From positions 1 through 64,000 of the forward strand of contig NZ_OEPZ01000002.1 in NCBI RefSeq assembly GCF_900240315.1: a stretch of 64,000 nucleotides of DNA. Reading direction: 5' to 3'. Under the pieces are notes generated by a model that was not told where the DNA came from, did not search any database, and saw only the letters and a program-made list of their open reading frames with translations. Below, piece after piece: positions 45,243 through 54,014 of the stretch; position 1 is the stretch's first letter, and every line of letters begins with the position of its first letter. Source of the stretch: Dorea phocaeensis. Its GTDB lineage: Bacteria; Bacillota; Clostridia; Lachnospirales; Lachnospiraceae. The position numbers and the translations under genes were made by a program.

Positions 45243-45995
45243 TTACTTCATTTCCAACACGACCGGACAATGATCTGATCCCATCACGTCCGTCATAATC
45301 TTCGCATCCTTAAGCCGCTCTTCCAGGCACTTAGATACACAGAAGTAATCAATTCTCCACCCTGCGTTCTTCGCTCTTGCGCTAAAGCGATAAGACCACC
45401 AAGAGTAGATCCCCTCCTGATCTGGATAAAAGTATCGGAAGGTATCTATAAAACCTGCTTCCAAAAGCTCTGTAAACTTTCCTCTTTCCTCGTCCGTAAA
45501 TCCGGCATTTTTGCGATTCGTTTTTGGATTCTTTAAATCAATTTCCTTGTGGGCAACATTTAAATCTCCACAGAAAATCACCGGCTTCTTTTCTTCTAAC
45601 TTCTTCAGATATGCAAGGAAATCCGTCTCCCATTGCATCCGATACGGAAGTCTTGCCAATTCATTCTGGGAATTCGGCGTATATACTGTAATAAAATAAT
45701 AATCATCAAATTCCAGCGTAATGACACGTCCCTCTTGGTCATGCTCTTCTATTCCCAGCCCATAAGCCACTGATAATGGCTCTTTCTTTGTGAAAATTGC
45801 AGTACCGGAATACCCCTTCTTTTTTGCATAATTCCAATACTGGTAATATCCCGGGGTATCAAGATCAAGCTGTCCTTCCTGCATCTTTGATTCCTGTATG
45901 CAGAAAATATCTGCATCTACTTCCTGAAAAAAATCCAAAAATCCTTTCTGCACACAGGCACGGATTCCATTTACATTCCATGAAACAAATTTCAT
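45243..45995 (-). CDS. xth: Exodeoxyribonuclease III / AP endonuclease
   Basis: Base-excision repair enzyme that cuts at abasic sites and has 3'-5' exonuclease activity. 250 residues; active-site motifs are [15 protein letters not shown] (Glu for metal), VYTPNSQ, GDLNVAH, WRIDYF and GSDHCPV. Ribosome site GGAGGAG lies before ATG. It is 60 bases downstream of the second truA on the same strand. Confidence 0.96.
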   Translation of the reverse strand: MKFVSWNVNGIRACVQKGFLDFFQEVDADIFCIQESKMQEGQLDLDTPGYYQYWNYAKKKGYSGTAIFTKKEPLSVAYGLGIEEHDQEGRVITLEFDDYYFITVYTPNSQNELARLPYRMQWETDFLAYLKKLEEKKPVIFCGDLNVAHKEIDLKNPKTNRKNAGFTDEERGKFTELLEAGFIDTFRYFYPDQEGIYSWWSYRFSARAKNAGWRIDYFCVSKCLEERLKDAKIMTDVMGSDHCPVVLEMK

Positions 45996-46055
45996 CTGTT
46001 CTCCTCCATCTCGTCGTCTCTAATCTGTCGTTGTTCCAATCCATAATTGCTTCTT

Positions 46056-46790
46056 CTAATAATATACCTTTCTAAGGAACAATCCTCTTGCAGGTGCAAG
46101 AAATCCCGCAAGGCTCCTGTCTTCTGCTGCAATTACGACCGGCAGCATGGATGCGTCCCGCTTCCCGGTTCCAATCTCTAGAAGCGTCCCGGTCAGAATA
46201 CGAACCATATGGTAGAGAAATCCTGTTCCATAATAGGTAATTCTCACCTTATCGCCCGTGCTTACAATCTTGATATTCGTAATCCTGCGTACCGGATCCT
46301 TACACTCTTTATCATCGGTAAAGCTGGTAAAATTCTTCGGACCAATCAAATACTTCACTGCATCACGCATCGCCTCAATGTCCAGTTTCTCCGGATAATG
46401 ATAGCAATATCTTCTGGAAAAGACATCCGGCTTTTCCCGGCAGTCGATATAATACTCGTACTTTTTGCCCTTTGCACTTTTTCGTGCATGGAATCCATTT
46501 TTCACAAGCTCTACTTTTACAATCCGGATATCTTCCGGAAGATAACGATTTAAAGACTCCTTAAACTCCTTCGTATCATAAAGCTTGGACAATTTCACAC
46601 TTGCCACCTGTCCTCTTGCATGGACTCCGGCATCTGTCCGCCCGGATCCGTCTACCTGCACCCGGTATCCGACCAATTTGCCAATGCTGTATTCCAGTAC
46701 AAACTGGATCGTATTATCAGTGGTCGCCTGACGCTGCCACCCCTGGTATCTGCTCCCATCATAGGATATTGTCAACTTGTATGTTCTCAT
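46056..46790 (-). CDS. truA: tRNA pseudouridine synthase A-type (second copy)
   Basis: Second TruA-family protein in the window, 244 residues from ATG 46790. It keeps the catalytic motif GSGRTDAGVHARGQ and YYGTGFLYHMVRIL. It differs from the 32.7-kb copy in most positions, for example WQRQATTDNTIQF and the loop DKECKDPVRRI. The two may share the sites 38-40 or one may have a separate target. The ribosome site is weak (GGGTGACAGAG), and GTG 46799 is an alternative start. Confidence 0.92.
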   Translation of the reverse strand: MRTYKLTISYDGSRYQGWQRQATTDNTIQFVLEYSIGKLVGYRVQVDGSGRTDAGVHARGQVASVKLSKLYDTKEFKESLNRYLPEDIRIVKVELVKNGFHARKSAKGKKYEYYIDCREKPDVFSRRYCYHYPEKLDIEAMRDAVKYLIGPKNFTSFTDDKECKDPVRRITNIKIVSTGDKVRITYYGTGFLYHMVRILTGTLLEIGTGKRDASMLPVVIAAEDRSLAGFLAPARGLFLRKVYY

Positions 46791-46872
46791 CTCTGTCACC
46801 CAATCTTACGAATCTGATCTATGTTATCTACTTCCTTATCTACTTTATTATCTGCTTTCCATCGTTGTTATA

Positions 46873-46912
46873 GAAAAAGGAAGAAGCAAACCCATCTTCT
46901 TTGCTTCTTCCT
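46873..46912 (-). terminator. Terminator of nrdR
   Basis: 13-bp perfect stem AGGAAGAAGCAAA (46878-46890) with TTTGCTTCTTCCT (46900-46912), then five T on the minus strand. It is 76 bases past the nrdR stop. Confidence 0.85.
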
Positions 46913-46987
46913 CTATTCTATCACTGAACACCACTCTTCGTAAACAACTTCTTACTGGAAACTTCCCGGAAATCTGCCAAAATCCAA

Positions 46988-47437
46988 CTATCCCAAAATC
47001 TTTTTCAATTCATCCATAAAGGTATTAACATCCTTGAACTCCCGGTAAACGGATGCGAATCTGACATAGGCAACTTCATCAAGATCTTTCAATTCTTCCA
47101 TCACCAATTCACCCACCGTACTGCTTGGGATCTCCTTCTCCTCCAAATTAAAAATCTTCGTCTCGATCCGGTCGATCGCTTGCTGAATCTCCTCAGCAGA
47201 AACGGGTCTCTTATAACATGCCTGCAGAACCCCGTTCTCGATCTTACGACGGTTATACTGTTCCCGATTGTTATCTTTTTTAATAATAATAAGCGGAATT
47301 GTCTCCACCTTCTCATATGTGGTAAACCGTTTCCCACACACATCACAAGAACGGCGTCTACGAATCGAGCTTCCATCCTCTGCCGGTCTGGAATCGATCA
47401 CTCTGGTATCCGGATGATTACAATATGGACACTTCAT
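46988..47437 (-). CDS. nrdR: Transcriptional repressor NrdR
   Basis: Repressor of ribonucleotide reductase genes that senses ATP/dATP. 149 residues: N-terminal zinc ribbon (Cys3, Cys6, Cys31, Cys34 in MKCPYC ... CDVCGKRF) and an ATP-cone domain (PLIIIKKDNNREQYNRRKIENG). I start at ATG 47437, the normal family start; the frame extends to 47458 without homology. No ribonucleotide reductase gene is in the window. It lies just after the ylmC-like gene. Confidence 0.96.
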   Translation of the reverse strand: MKCPYCNHPDTRVIDSRPAEDGSSIRRRRSCDVCGKRFTTYEKVETIPLIIIKKDNNREQYNRRKIENGVLQACYKRPVSAEEIQQAIDRIETKIFNLEEKEIPSSTVGELVMEELKDLDEVAYVRFASVYREFKDVNTFMDELKKILG

Positions 47438-47495
47438 CTTGGTATCGTCCTTTCTCAATATAATACATATAGTATATCTGCTGCCCTAGAAGAAG

Positions 47496-47753
47496 TCAAA
47501 CAACTTTTTTCTTTTCCTCATGCATTTCAACCAAAATAATATCCGGTCCAATCTTTTTAATGCAGCAAAAAGGAACGATATACTCCGATCCATCACAGAA
47601 GAAACCGCATACTTTTCCTCCCTTTGGAATAATCAAAGCTTCCACGCATCCACTGCACTCATTCAGAATCAGATCCGCAATATAACCTAGTTTTTTACAG
47701 TCACAGACATTGATTACTTCTTTATTCTCCAGCTCACACAGACGCATTCCCAT
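47496..47753 (-). CDS. YlmC/YmxH family PRC-barrel sporulation-associated protein
   Basis: About 85 residues of the YlmC/YmxH family, small PRC-barrel proteins conserved in endospore formers. The core CELENKEVINVCDCKKLGYIADLILNE fits, and IVPFCCIKKIGPDIILVE closes the barrel. Seven cysteines, including CDC and CC, are unusual for the size. The start is uncertain: ATG 47753 (with GGTGA) or ATG 47747; the frame runs back to 47801 without support. It suggests, but does not prove, a spore-forming host. Confidence 0.8.
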   Translation of the reverse strand: MGMRLCELENKEVINVCDCKKLGYIADLILNECSGCVEALIIPKGGKVCGFFCDGSEYIVPFCCIKKIGPDIILVEMHEEKKKVV

Positions 47754-47788
47754 TGCACTCACCAGTTTCTTATTTCTTCTTATATATA

Positions 47789-47827
47789 ATATATGCAGCA
47801 AAGGCTTACCTGCCCCGCTGCATATAT
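47789..47827 (-). terminator. Hairpin after the ABC exporter operon
   Basis: Arms ATATATGCAGC (47789-47799) and GCTGCATATAT (47817-47827), 11 bases past the permease stop; the tail on the minus strand is A+T rich but not a T run. Confidence 0.5.
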
Positions 47828-47837
47828 CTACTGCCCT

Positions 47838-49046
47838 TTAAGCAGACATTACTTTCTCGCTGTCAAAAGCTTTGACAATCACTCCCATCAGCACTGCTCC
47901 AATCGCCAGCGTCTCAATAAGCGTTACGCCAAACTGCATCATTGTAACTTCCTGACCCAAAATTCCCTGAAGCACAAGCGCCGTGTTGTAAATTGGAATG
48001 AAGAACATTTTCTGACTAGTCTCTCCAGACGTGAACATTGTCAAAAGTCCGGTTACCAATACCAGCATGTAAGCTGGCATCACATATGTATTCGCCTCCT
48101 TCACTGACCGCGCAAACACAGAAATCAGTGCAATCATCGTTGAATACAGGAATGCAATCGCTACCAAAAGTGTCCCCAGCATCAAAATCTGCTGCACACT
48201 CAACTGAATATCAAGATCGCCAAGTCCGCCCATCTTACTCATCATCAGCGGCGCACCGATTACCATAGCCGCCACATAAATCAGCGAAGACACTCCGGAA
48301 ATCAACATCAATGCCAGCACCTTTCCAAGTGCAATATCTTTTCTCTTAATCGGTGATACCAAGAGGCTTGCCATCGTACCTCTTTCTTTTTCTCCTGCCA
48401 CCATATCCGTTCCAATTCCCATCGCACCTGCAAAGAGCAGAATGGTAATAAAGTATGGAAGCATTGTTCCGATTGCTTTTCCTCCGGCTTTCCTCTCATC
48501 CTGAATATACATCTCATCATTGTCGCTGTTCACCTGAAAAATCGTAAGAGAACTCATATCTTCTACCCGCTGAGACAACAGCATCTGCCGGTATGTCTCC
48601 AAAGCCGCAGTCATGTTCCTTGATGCCTGCTGGGAATATTCCTCCGAAGGATTCTCATAGGTCTTAACCTGCGGCACAGGATCCCCCTCCTGGTATTTTG
48701 CGATATCCTCCTCAAAACCTTCCGGGAACTCCACAATCAGATCCGCTTCTCCTTCCAGAATCTCCTTTTTCGCCCCCTTCATCTCTTTTTCTGATGCCAC
48801 CGTCTTTAACTGACATTTCATTTTGCTTACTTCCAGGACATCTCTAAATGAAGCCGGCTCATTCATCACATAAATCTCTGACTTATGACTTTCAATATCT
48901 TTTTCCATATTAGATGCCAAACCGTTGATAATAGAAAGAAGGACAACCATCATTAATACCGGAAGAAAGAATACAGAAAAGACCATTTTCTTATCTTTAA
49001 AAATTCTGTCCATCTCTTTTTTGAATATCTGTCTCATTCCACTCAT
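47838..49046 (-). CDS. ABC exporter permease, NatB type
   Basis: 402-residue permease of the ABC-2/NatB family: one N-terminal membrane segment (MVFSVFFLPVLMMVVLLSI), a large extracytoplasmic domain (about 50-185) and five to six C-terminal segments, including GTDMVAGEKERGTMASLLVSP, the coupling motif of the family. It is 3 bases downstream of its ATPase. NatAB exports Na+ in Bacillus; here Na+ or drug export is likely but the substrate is not shown. Confidence 0.88.
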   Translation of the reverse strand: MSGMRQIFKKEMDRIFKDKKMVFSVFFLPVLMMVVLLSIINGLASNMEKDIESHKSEIYVMNEPASFRDVLEVSKMKCQLKTVASEKEMKGAKKEILEGEADLIVEFPEGFEEDIAKYQEGDPVPQVKTYENPSEEYSQQASRNMTAALETYRQMLLSQRVEDMSSLTIFQVNSDNDEMYIQDERKAGGKAIGTMLPYFITILLFAGAMGIGTDMVAGEKERGTMASLLVSPIKRKDIALGKVLALMLISGVSSLIYVAAMVIGAPLMMSKMGGLGDLDIQLSVQQILMLGTLLVAIAFLYSTMIALISVFARSVKEANTYVMPAYMLVLVTGLLTMFTSGETSQKMFFIPIYNTALVLQGILGQEVTMMQFGVTLIETLAIGAVLMGVIVKAFDSEKVMSA

Positions 49047-49049
49047 GCT

Positions 49050-49820
49050 TTATTCTCCCTTCCGCGCGCTGTAAAATTCAAAAAAGGCATCCTCCAGATC
49101 GGAAGTATTGGTCTGTTCCAACAATTCCCGCAGGGTTCCTTCCGCCACCTTCTGTCCATCAATAATAATCCCAATCCTGTCGCAAAGCTTTTCTGCCTCC
49201 GACATAATGTGCGTAGATACAATCACAAGCTTCCCGTCATCTCGAAGTTTTCTCAAATAATCCGTCACACTTCTTGCTGTAATGATATCCAGTCCGTTGG
49301 TCGGCTCATCAAAAATCACAATATCCGGATCATGCACCAGACTTACCGCAATGGCCGCCTTCTGTTTCATACCAGTTGACAATTCTTTGATCTTCTTATG
49401 CGCAAACTCTTTGATTCCAAAATATGTAAACAACTCTTCTTTGCGTTTTTTCAACCGTTCTCCGGAAATGTTGTGAAGTTTTCCAAAAAAATCAAACATA
49501 TAATCCACATCAAACTGTTCATCCAGCTTAATCTCACTGGTTAGAAATCCAATGGATTCCCGCACCTTCTCCGGCTCCTTTTGCACCTCATGCTGATCAA
49601 CAAAGACCTCGCCTTTTGTCGGTTTGATCAATGTTGCAATACAGCGAAGTGTCGTCGTCTTCCCCGCGCCGTTCGGTCCTAAAAGTCCGTAGATTTCTCC
49701 TTTTTTTGCTGTCAGGCACAGATCGTCCACAGCCGTCTTATAAGGATTCTTCGTTTTGGATTCAGCCATCTGCTTTTTATTGAGTTTATAAATTTTAGTT
49801 AAATGCTTAATCTCAATCAT
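49050..49820 (-). CDS. ABC exporter ATPase, NatA type
   Basis: 256-residue ATPase with Walker A GPNGAGKTT, signature LSTGMKQKAAIA (variant of LSGGQ common in NatA/CcmA-like exporters) and Walker B IVIFDEPTNGLD. Partner of the adjacent permease. A strong promoter with a palindromic site at its start precedes it. Confidence 0.92.
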   Translation of the reverse strand: MIEIKHLTKIYKLNKKQMAESKTKNPYKTAVDDLCLTAKKGEIYGLLGPNGAGKTTTLRCIATLIKPTKGEVFVDQHEVQKEPEKVRESIGFLTSEIKLDEQFDVDYMFDFFGKLHNISGERLKKRKEELFTYFGIKEFAHKKIKELSTGMKQKAAIAVSLVHDPDIVIFDEPTNGLDIITARSVTDYLRKLRDDGKLVIVSTHIMSEAEKLCDRIGIIIDGQKVAEGTLRELLEQTNTSDLEDAFFEFYSARKGE

Positions 49821-49841
49821 CTTTTGCTCTCCTTATCCCTT

Positions 49842-49865
49842 ATTGTATTAGTGTGTTGATACAAT
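49842..49865. promoter_or_regulatory. Operator-like palindrome at the ABC exporter promoter
   Basis: ATTGTAT (49842-49848) and ATACAAT (49859-49865) separated by 10 bases, overlapping the -10 box and the expected start site. Such a place fits repression, for example by a GntR/YtrA-like regulator, which is not encoded nearby. Confidence 0.45.
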
Positions 49866-49892
49866 ACTATTCTTTTTCTTTCTATTTGTCAA
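49864..49892 (-). promoter_or_regulatory. Promoter of the ABC exporter operon
   Basis: Minus strand perfect TTGACA (49887-49892), 17-base spacer, TAGTAT (49864-49869). Confidence 0.75.
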
Positions 49893-49932
49893 TAGAAAAC
49901 ATTCAAGAATTATCCAGCCCTTTAGAAAACAA

Positions 49933-49978
49933 TAAAAAACGTCAATACAGTTCTAATTTTTAGATTCTGTATCAACGT
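49933..49978 (-). terminator. Terminator of the ferredoxin gene
   Basis: Long stem (ACGTTGATACAG with CTGTATTGACGT, two mismatches, plus inner TCTAA/TTAGA) followed by six T on the minus strand, 16 bases past the ferredoxin stop. Confidence 0.8.
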
Positions 49979-49993
49979 TTCTTTGTTTTCCCC

Positions 49994-50179
49994 TTATTCT
50001 CCCAGGTCTATCACAGATACCGGACAGCTGTCTCTGGCTTCCTCTGCCGCGCTTTCATATTCTGGCTCTATAGCCTCATATGCCTCCGCCAATCCATCGT
50101 CATTAAACCGGAACACCTCCGGACACACCGCTACGCAGGTTCCACAGGAAATGCATCCCTCTTCCACTCTTGCTTTCAT
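49994..50179 (-). CDS. Single-cluster [4Fe-4S] ferredoxin
   Basis: 61-residue ferredoxin from ATG 50179 (AAGGAGG ahead). Cluster ligands Cys9, Cys12, Cys15 (CISCGTC) and Cys52 (SCPVSVI), with an extra Cys19. The acidic chain and single cluster resemble Thermotoga-type ferredoxins. It stands alone with its own terminator; which enzyme it serves is not evident. Confidence 0.92.
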   Translation of the reverse strand: MKARVEEGCISCGTCVAVCPEVFRFNDDGLAEAYEAIEPEYESAAEEARDSCPVSVIDLGE

Positions 50180-50247
50180 GAATCTTTCCTCCTTGTGCTT
50201 TTTCACATGTCTCCAGTATCTCCACAAAAGCAGGAATTATACATTCA

Positions 50248-50589
50248 TTAGCAAATAGTTCCTTGTTTTTCCTCATCTCCAACGATTTTCACTGCCGTTC
50301 CATAAGCAAGTACCTCTGCGGCTCCCTGCATCACAGAACTAGAGGTATAATGGATATCAATCACTGCGTCCGCCCCCATCGCTTCCGCATCCTCCGCCAT
50401 TCTGCGCGTTGCGATCGCTCTGGCTTCATTCATCATCTCTGTGTAAGAAGTTAATTCTCCTCCCACCAAAGTCCGAAAACTATTCACAATATCTTTTCCT
50501 ACGTGCACAGACTGAATCATCGTTCCGCGAACCATACCAATCATCTCCAGCTTCTTTCCGGTAATATACTGTGTTGTCACTAAAATCAT
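50248..50589 (-). CDS. YbjQ/UPF0145 family protein
   Basis: 113 residues of the YbjQ_1 (putative heavy-metal-binding) family, which forms pentameric rings. Seen: MILVTTQYITGKKLEMIGMVRG and NEARAIATRRMAEDAEAMGADAVIDIHY. Function unknown despite the family name. Confidence 0.88.
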   Translation of the reverse strand: MILVTTQYITGKKLEMIGMVRGTMIQSVHVGKDIVNSFRTLVGGELTSYTEMMNEARAIATRRMAEDAEAMGADAVIDIHYTSSSVMQGAAEVLAYGTAVKIVGDEEKQGTIC

Positions 50590-50623
50590 TTCATTCTTCT
50601 CCTCATCTTGCTTGTATTTTCTT

Positions 50624-51424
50624 CTATTCTAAATGCAGTACATCCTGAATGGTATAAAATCCCGGCTCCTGATCTGCCAGGTACACCGCGCAGTCGCAGG
50701 CTCCTCTTGCAAAGCATTCCCAATTATAGGAGTGGTGAGTAATCTCCAAACGTTCTCCCATTCCGCCAAAGAATACCGTATGGCTGCTTGGAATATTTCC
50801 CGCTCTAAGAGAATGGTATCCAATCGTTCCCGGCTCTCTTGGGGAAACTCCTTCCCGTCCATAGACGGCCACTTCACTTAATTCTTTTCCCATTGCATGT
50901 GCCATAATCTCTCCCATTTCTTTGGAAGTTCCACTTGGCGCATCTTTTTTCCACTGATCATGCATTTCCAGAATCTCAATATCAATCTCATCTTTCAAAG
51001 TGGAAGCAACCATTTCCAACAGGCGATTCATCACATTCACAAGCTTCGACGTATTTGCCGCATAAAGCATCGGAATCTTCTGCGCCGCATCCTTAAATCG
51101 CTGCATCTCTTCTGCTGAAAAACCTGTAGTTCCGCACACCAGCGCTTTCTCATGCGCAACAGCAAGTTCCAATACCTTCATTCCCATTTCCTTTGTAGAG
51201 AAGTCAATGATCACATCGCAATCATCAATTACGCTTTCCAGATCATCTACAACCGAAACTCCCAGCATCCTTCCCACCATTGCAGCCTGTCCCAAGTCCT
51301 GACCAATATAATCTCTGCCCGCCGGAGCAACGCCTGCAACCAGTTCCATATCATCTCGTTCAGACGCAATCTGCGTAATCAATTTCCCCATCTTACCTCT
51401 TGGACCTACTACAATTACTTTCAT
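50624..51424 (-). CDS. dapB: 4-hydroxy-tetrahydrodipicolinate reductase
   Basis: Second committed step toward lysine and dipicolinate. 266 residues with the NAD(P)H motif GPRGKMGKLI, CGTTGFS and the active-site region EMHDQWKKDAPSGTS, which keeps the catalytic His and Lys though neighbours differ from the usual HHxxK-x-DAPSGT. The C-terminus PGFYTIQDVLHL is typical. It stands apart from other dap genes and has no lysine riboswitch; a TATAAT box at 51482-51487 lies 58 bases upstream, back to back with a tRNA promoter. Confidence 0.94.
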   Translation of the reverse strand: MKVIVVGPRGKMGKLITQIASERDDMELVAGVAPAGRDYIGQDLGQAAMVGRMLGVSVVDDLESVIDDCDVIIDFSTKEMGMKVLELAVAHEKALVCGTTGFSAEEMQRFKDAAQKIPMLYAANTSKLVNVMNRLLEMVASTLKDEIDIEILEMHDQWKKDAPSGTSKEMGEIMAHAMGKELSEVAVYGREGVSPREPGTIGYHSLRAGNIPSSHTVFFGGMGERLEITHHSYNWECFARGACDCAVYLADQEPGFYTIQDVLHLE

Positions 51425-51481
51425 ATTCCAAACTCCTTCCTCATAGAATATACCATCTCCCGAGCTACAATATATGCAATA

Positions 51482-51510
51482 ATTATATCATACCTTCACC
51501 AAAACTTTAA
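51482..51510 (-). promoter_or_regulatory. dapB promoter
   Basis: Minus strand TTAAAG (51505-51510), 17-base spacer, perfect TATAAT (51482-51487). Confidence 0.5.
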
Positions 51511-51520
51511 CAATTAATAC

Positions 51521-51549
51521 TTGCAATCTTCCATACAATTCGCTAGAAT
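51521..51549 (+). promoter_or_regulatory. tRNA-Pro(GGG) promoter
   Basis: Plus strand TTGCAA (51521-51526), 17-base spacer, TAGAAT (51544-51549), ending 8 bases before the tRNA. Confidence 0.75.
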
Positions 51550-51557
51550 AGTCCTAT

Positions 51558-51632
51558 CGGGGTATGGCTCAGTTTGGTTAGAGCGCACGGCTGGGGGCCG
51601 TGAGGTCGCAGGTTCGAATCCTGTTACCCCGA
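51558..51632 (+). tRNA. tRNA-Pro, anticodon GGG
   Basis: 75 bases fold as a full cloverleaf: acceptor CGGGGTA/TACCCCG, D stem GCTC/GAGC, anticodon stem CACGG/CCGTG with loop CTGGGGG (anticodon GGG), T stem GCAGG/CCTGT with TTCGAAT. CCA is not encoded. Confidence 0.97.
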
Positions 51633-51640
51633 TTTATTTT

Positions 51641-52234
51641 TTAATCTTTTATCCGGTTAATGTCCTTTTCATCTATCCGCATCTGTTCCAGACGCTTAAT
51701 CCGCTCATCCAAATCATGCTCTGTAATATAACGATAGACACTTTTCGGAACCATCTTCGCCCATTCCTGATCGGTAGCAATAGCGCTTCGCACCAGGGAC
51801 GCGGTAATTCCTTTCTCCTCCGGGGTCTTTCTAAAGAGTATTTCCACCGTAAGCCCCAGCCCTTTTAAAATCCGGTATTTCTCTTCATCCCATTCATCGC
51901 ACATCCCCATATAATAGACGGCATCCTTTGGAACATACTGAAGGAGATAATCTGGACAATTAATCGGAAATGGAAGAATATCATATTCTTCTTCCGGCAC
52001 ACGAAATTCCTTCATCGCTCCCCGAATCAATTCATACCGCTCAAAATAAGTCAATGGATTCGCCGATTTCGCAGAACGATTGATATCGCCAACAGAGTCC
52101 TTGGTATGCATCGAATCCGGATTGGTAATCCCAATATATAATTTCTTGCAGCGCATCTTTGCCGCAAGAATGTATTCCATATGCTTCAAATGCAAAATCT
52201 GAAATCTTCCGTGTATTACCCCTGTCTCTGTCAT
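51641..52234 (-). CDS. Nicotinamide-nucleotide adenylyltransferase-like protein
   Basis: 197-residue nucleotidyltransferase of the NadM/NadR adenylyltransferase type (COG1056-like), which would make NAD from NMN and ATP. The N-terminal GVIHGRFQILHLKHMEYI contains the nucleotidyltransferase (H/T)xGH-type motif in variant form (HLKH), and ITASLVRSAI is the ISxTxxR-like motif. The usual second histidine context is altered, so exact substrate is uncertain. It ends 8 bases from a convergent tRNA-Pro. Confidence 0.75.
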   Translation of the reverse strand: MTETGVIHGRFQILHLKHMEYILAAKMRCKKLYIGITNPDSMHTKDSVGDINRSAKSANPLTYFERYELIRGAMKEFRVPEEEYDILPFPINCPDYLLQYVPKDAVYYMGMCDEWDEEKYRILKGLGLTVEILFRKTPEEKGITASLVRSAIATDQEWAKMVPKSVYRYITEHDLDERIKRLEQMRIDEKDINRIKD

Positions 52235-52249
52235 AAGTATCCTCCCATT

Positions 52250-53830
52250 TTATTTCTGGTTTGCCGGTTCTACTGCTACAGCCTTCCCCTTTATCTTAAC
52301 ATGATTCATGGCATTTAGCACCTCTTTTGCGTATTCTCTTGGAACTTCTACAAATGTATACTTGTCATACATATCAATCGTTCCAACCACCTTGCCAGGT
52401 ACTCCGCTTTCTCCGGTCAGCGCCCCCAGGATATCCCCTGGTTTTGCCCGGTGTTTCTTTCCGATATTAATAAACAAACGAACCATTCCCGGTTCCTCTG
52501 CACCGGTATCTTCAAAAAGATCTTCTTCCTTTTCTTCTCTTGCACCTGCACACATTTTCAACAGAGCAGCTGCAATATCCATACTCGTGTAATCAGAGTC
52601 ATTAACCTCTGACTGCACCAGCTCTAGATAGGTCGTCAGATCCTCTTCTTCAATCATTCTTGCCACGCTGTCCATCAGAACTTCCATCTTCGTATTGGCG
52701 ACGTCATTTAAGGAAGGAACCTTCTGCGCATAGATCTTGGTCTTACAATAACGCTGAATCTCTCTTAATTTGTAAACTTCCTTCCCTGACACAAAGGAAA
52801 AGGAACGCCCCACTCTTCCAGCACGGCCCGTTCTTCCAATCCGGTGTACATAATACTCGTCATCTTGCGGAAGATCATAGTTGAACACCGCTTCTACTTC
52901 ATCCACATCGATTCCTCTGGCTGCCACATCGGTTGCCACCAGAATCTCTGTTTTCCCTTTCCGGAACCCTTCCATTACCCGGTCCCTCTGCGCCTGCTTC
53001 ATGTCTCCGTGAAGTCCGGCTGCAAAATATCCACGTCCCAAAAGACCATTGACCAGCAGATCTACCTGCTTCTTTGTATTACAAAATACAACGGAAAGCT
53101 TCGGATTATAAATATCCAGAAGCCTCGACAACACTTCTTCTTTATTCTTCGGCTTCACTTCGTAATAGAACTGCTCAATATTCGGTACTGTCAGTTCCTT
53201 CTTCGTCACTTTAATCAGTTCTGCATCCTGCTGGAATCTTCTGGTGATATCTAGAATCGGCTTTGGCATGGTGGCAGAAAACAGCACGGTCTGACGCTCT
53301 TTTGGAACACCTTCCAAAATCGTCTCTATATCCTCTCTAAATCCCATATTCAGCATCTCGTCTGCTTCATCCAGCACTACGGTATGCACCTGTTCCATTC
53401 TCAGTGTTTTCCTTCTCATATGATCCATCACACGCCCCGGCGTTCCAATCACCAGCTGTACCCCGCCTTTTAATGAACGAATCTGCTTGACAATCTCCTG
53501 ACCTCCATAAACCGGAAGCACTTTAATACCGTGCAGATATCTTGCCAGATTGCGGATTTCATCCGCCACCTGAATTGCAAGTTCTCTGGTCGGACAAAGT
53601 ACAATCGCCTGTAATTTCTTCTTTTTCGGATCTATTTTTTCCAGCAGCGGAATTCCAAATGCCGCTGTTTTTCCGGTTCCTGTCTGCGCTTGTCCTATCA
53701 CATCACGCCCGGTCATCATTGCCGGAATCGCCTTCGCCTGGATCGGTGACGCCTCTTCAAATCCCATGTATTTTACCGCTTTTAATATTTCCGGGCATAG
53801 TCCCAGATCTTCAAATTTCATCTCTTCCAT
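52250..53830 (-). CDS. DEAD-box RNA helicase, DeaD/CsdA-like
   Basis: 526 residues from ATG 53830: Q motif, Walker A AQTGTGKT, PTRELA, GTPGR, DEAD box VLDEADEM, SAT, and HRIGRTGRAG, then a C-terminal DbpA-type RNA-binding domain (VRLFINIGKKHRAKPGDILGAL), which in relatives directs helicases to 23S rRNA. It probably acts in ribosome assembly or RNA decay, often needed in the cold. It is followed 16 bases later by the NadM-like gene. Confidence 0.94.
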   Translation of the reverse strand: MEEMKFEDLGLCPEILKAVKYMGFEEASPIQAKAIPAMMTGRDVIGQAQTGTGKTAAFGIPLLEKIDPKKKKLQAIVLCPTRELAIQVADEIRNLARYLHGIKVLPVYGGQEIVKQIRSLKGGVQLVIGTPGRVMDHMRRKTLRMEQVHTVVLDEADEMLNMGFREDIETILEGVPKERQTVLFSATMPKPILDITRRFQQDAELIKVTKKELTVPNIEQFYYEVKPKNKEEVLSRLLDIYNPKLSVVFCNTKKQVDLLVNGLLGRGYFAAGLHGDMKQAQRDRVMEGFRKGKTEILVATDVAARGIDVDEVEAVFNYDLPQDDEYYVHRIGRTGRAGRVGRSFSFVSGKEVYKLREIQRYCKTKIYAQKVPSLNDVANTKMEVLMDSVARMIEEEDLTTYLELVQSEVNDSDYTSMDIAAALLKMCAGAREEKEEDLFEDTGAEEPGMVRLFINIGKKHRAKPGDILGALTGESGVPGKVVGTIDMYDKYTFVEVPREYAKEVLNAMNHVKIKGKAVAVEPANQK

Positions 53831-53946
53831 TAATTTTCCTATTCCTTTCAAGTCTAAGGTTTTATGATAGCATACGCGCTTTTAGAATGTCCACTTCTTT
53901 TTAAAACTCACTGTCCCCACCCGTTATTTTTATTTCAGAAAATACA

Positions 53947-53976
53947 TTGAAATGCACTTCCCATCTGCGTTATACT
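53947..53976 (+). promoter_or_regulatory. Promoter of the Crp-family regulator gene
   Basis: Plus strand TTGAAA (53947-53952), 18-base spacer, TATACT (53971-53976). The arms TGAAAT and ATTTCA flank it and could be an autoregulatory site. Confidence 0.5.
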
Positions 53977-54014
53977 GATTTCACACGAATCTACAATGAT
54001 ACAAGGAGGCTATT

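Noticed and set aside
47438-47495. A+T-rich inverted repeat before nrdR as a possible NrdR box
   Set aside because: The match to the known NrdR box is too weak, and such A+T-rich palindromes arise by chance here.
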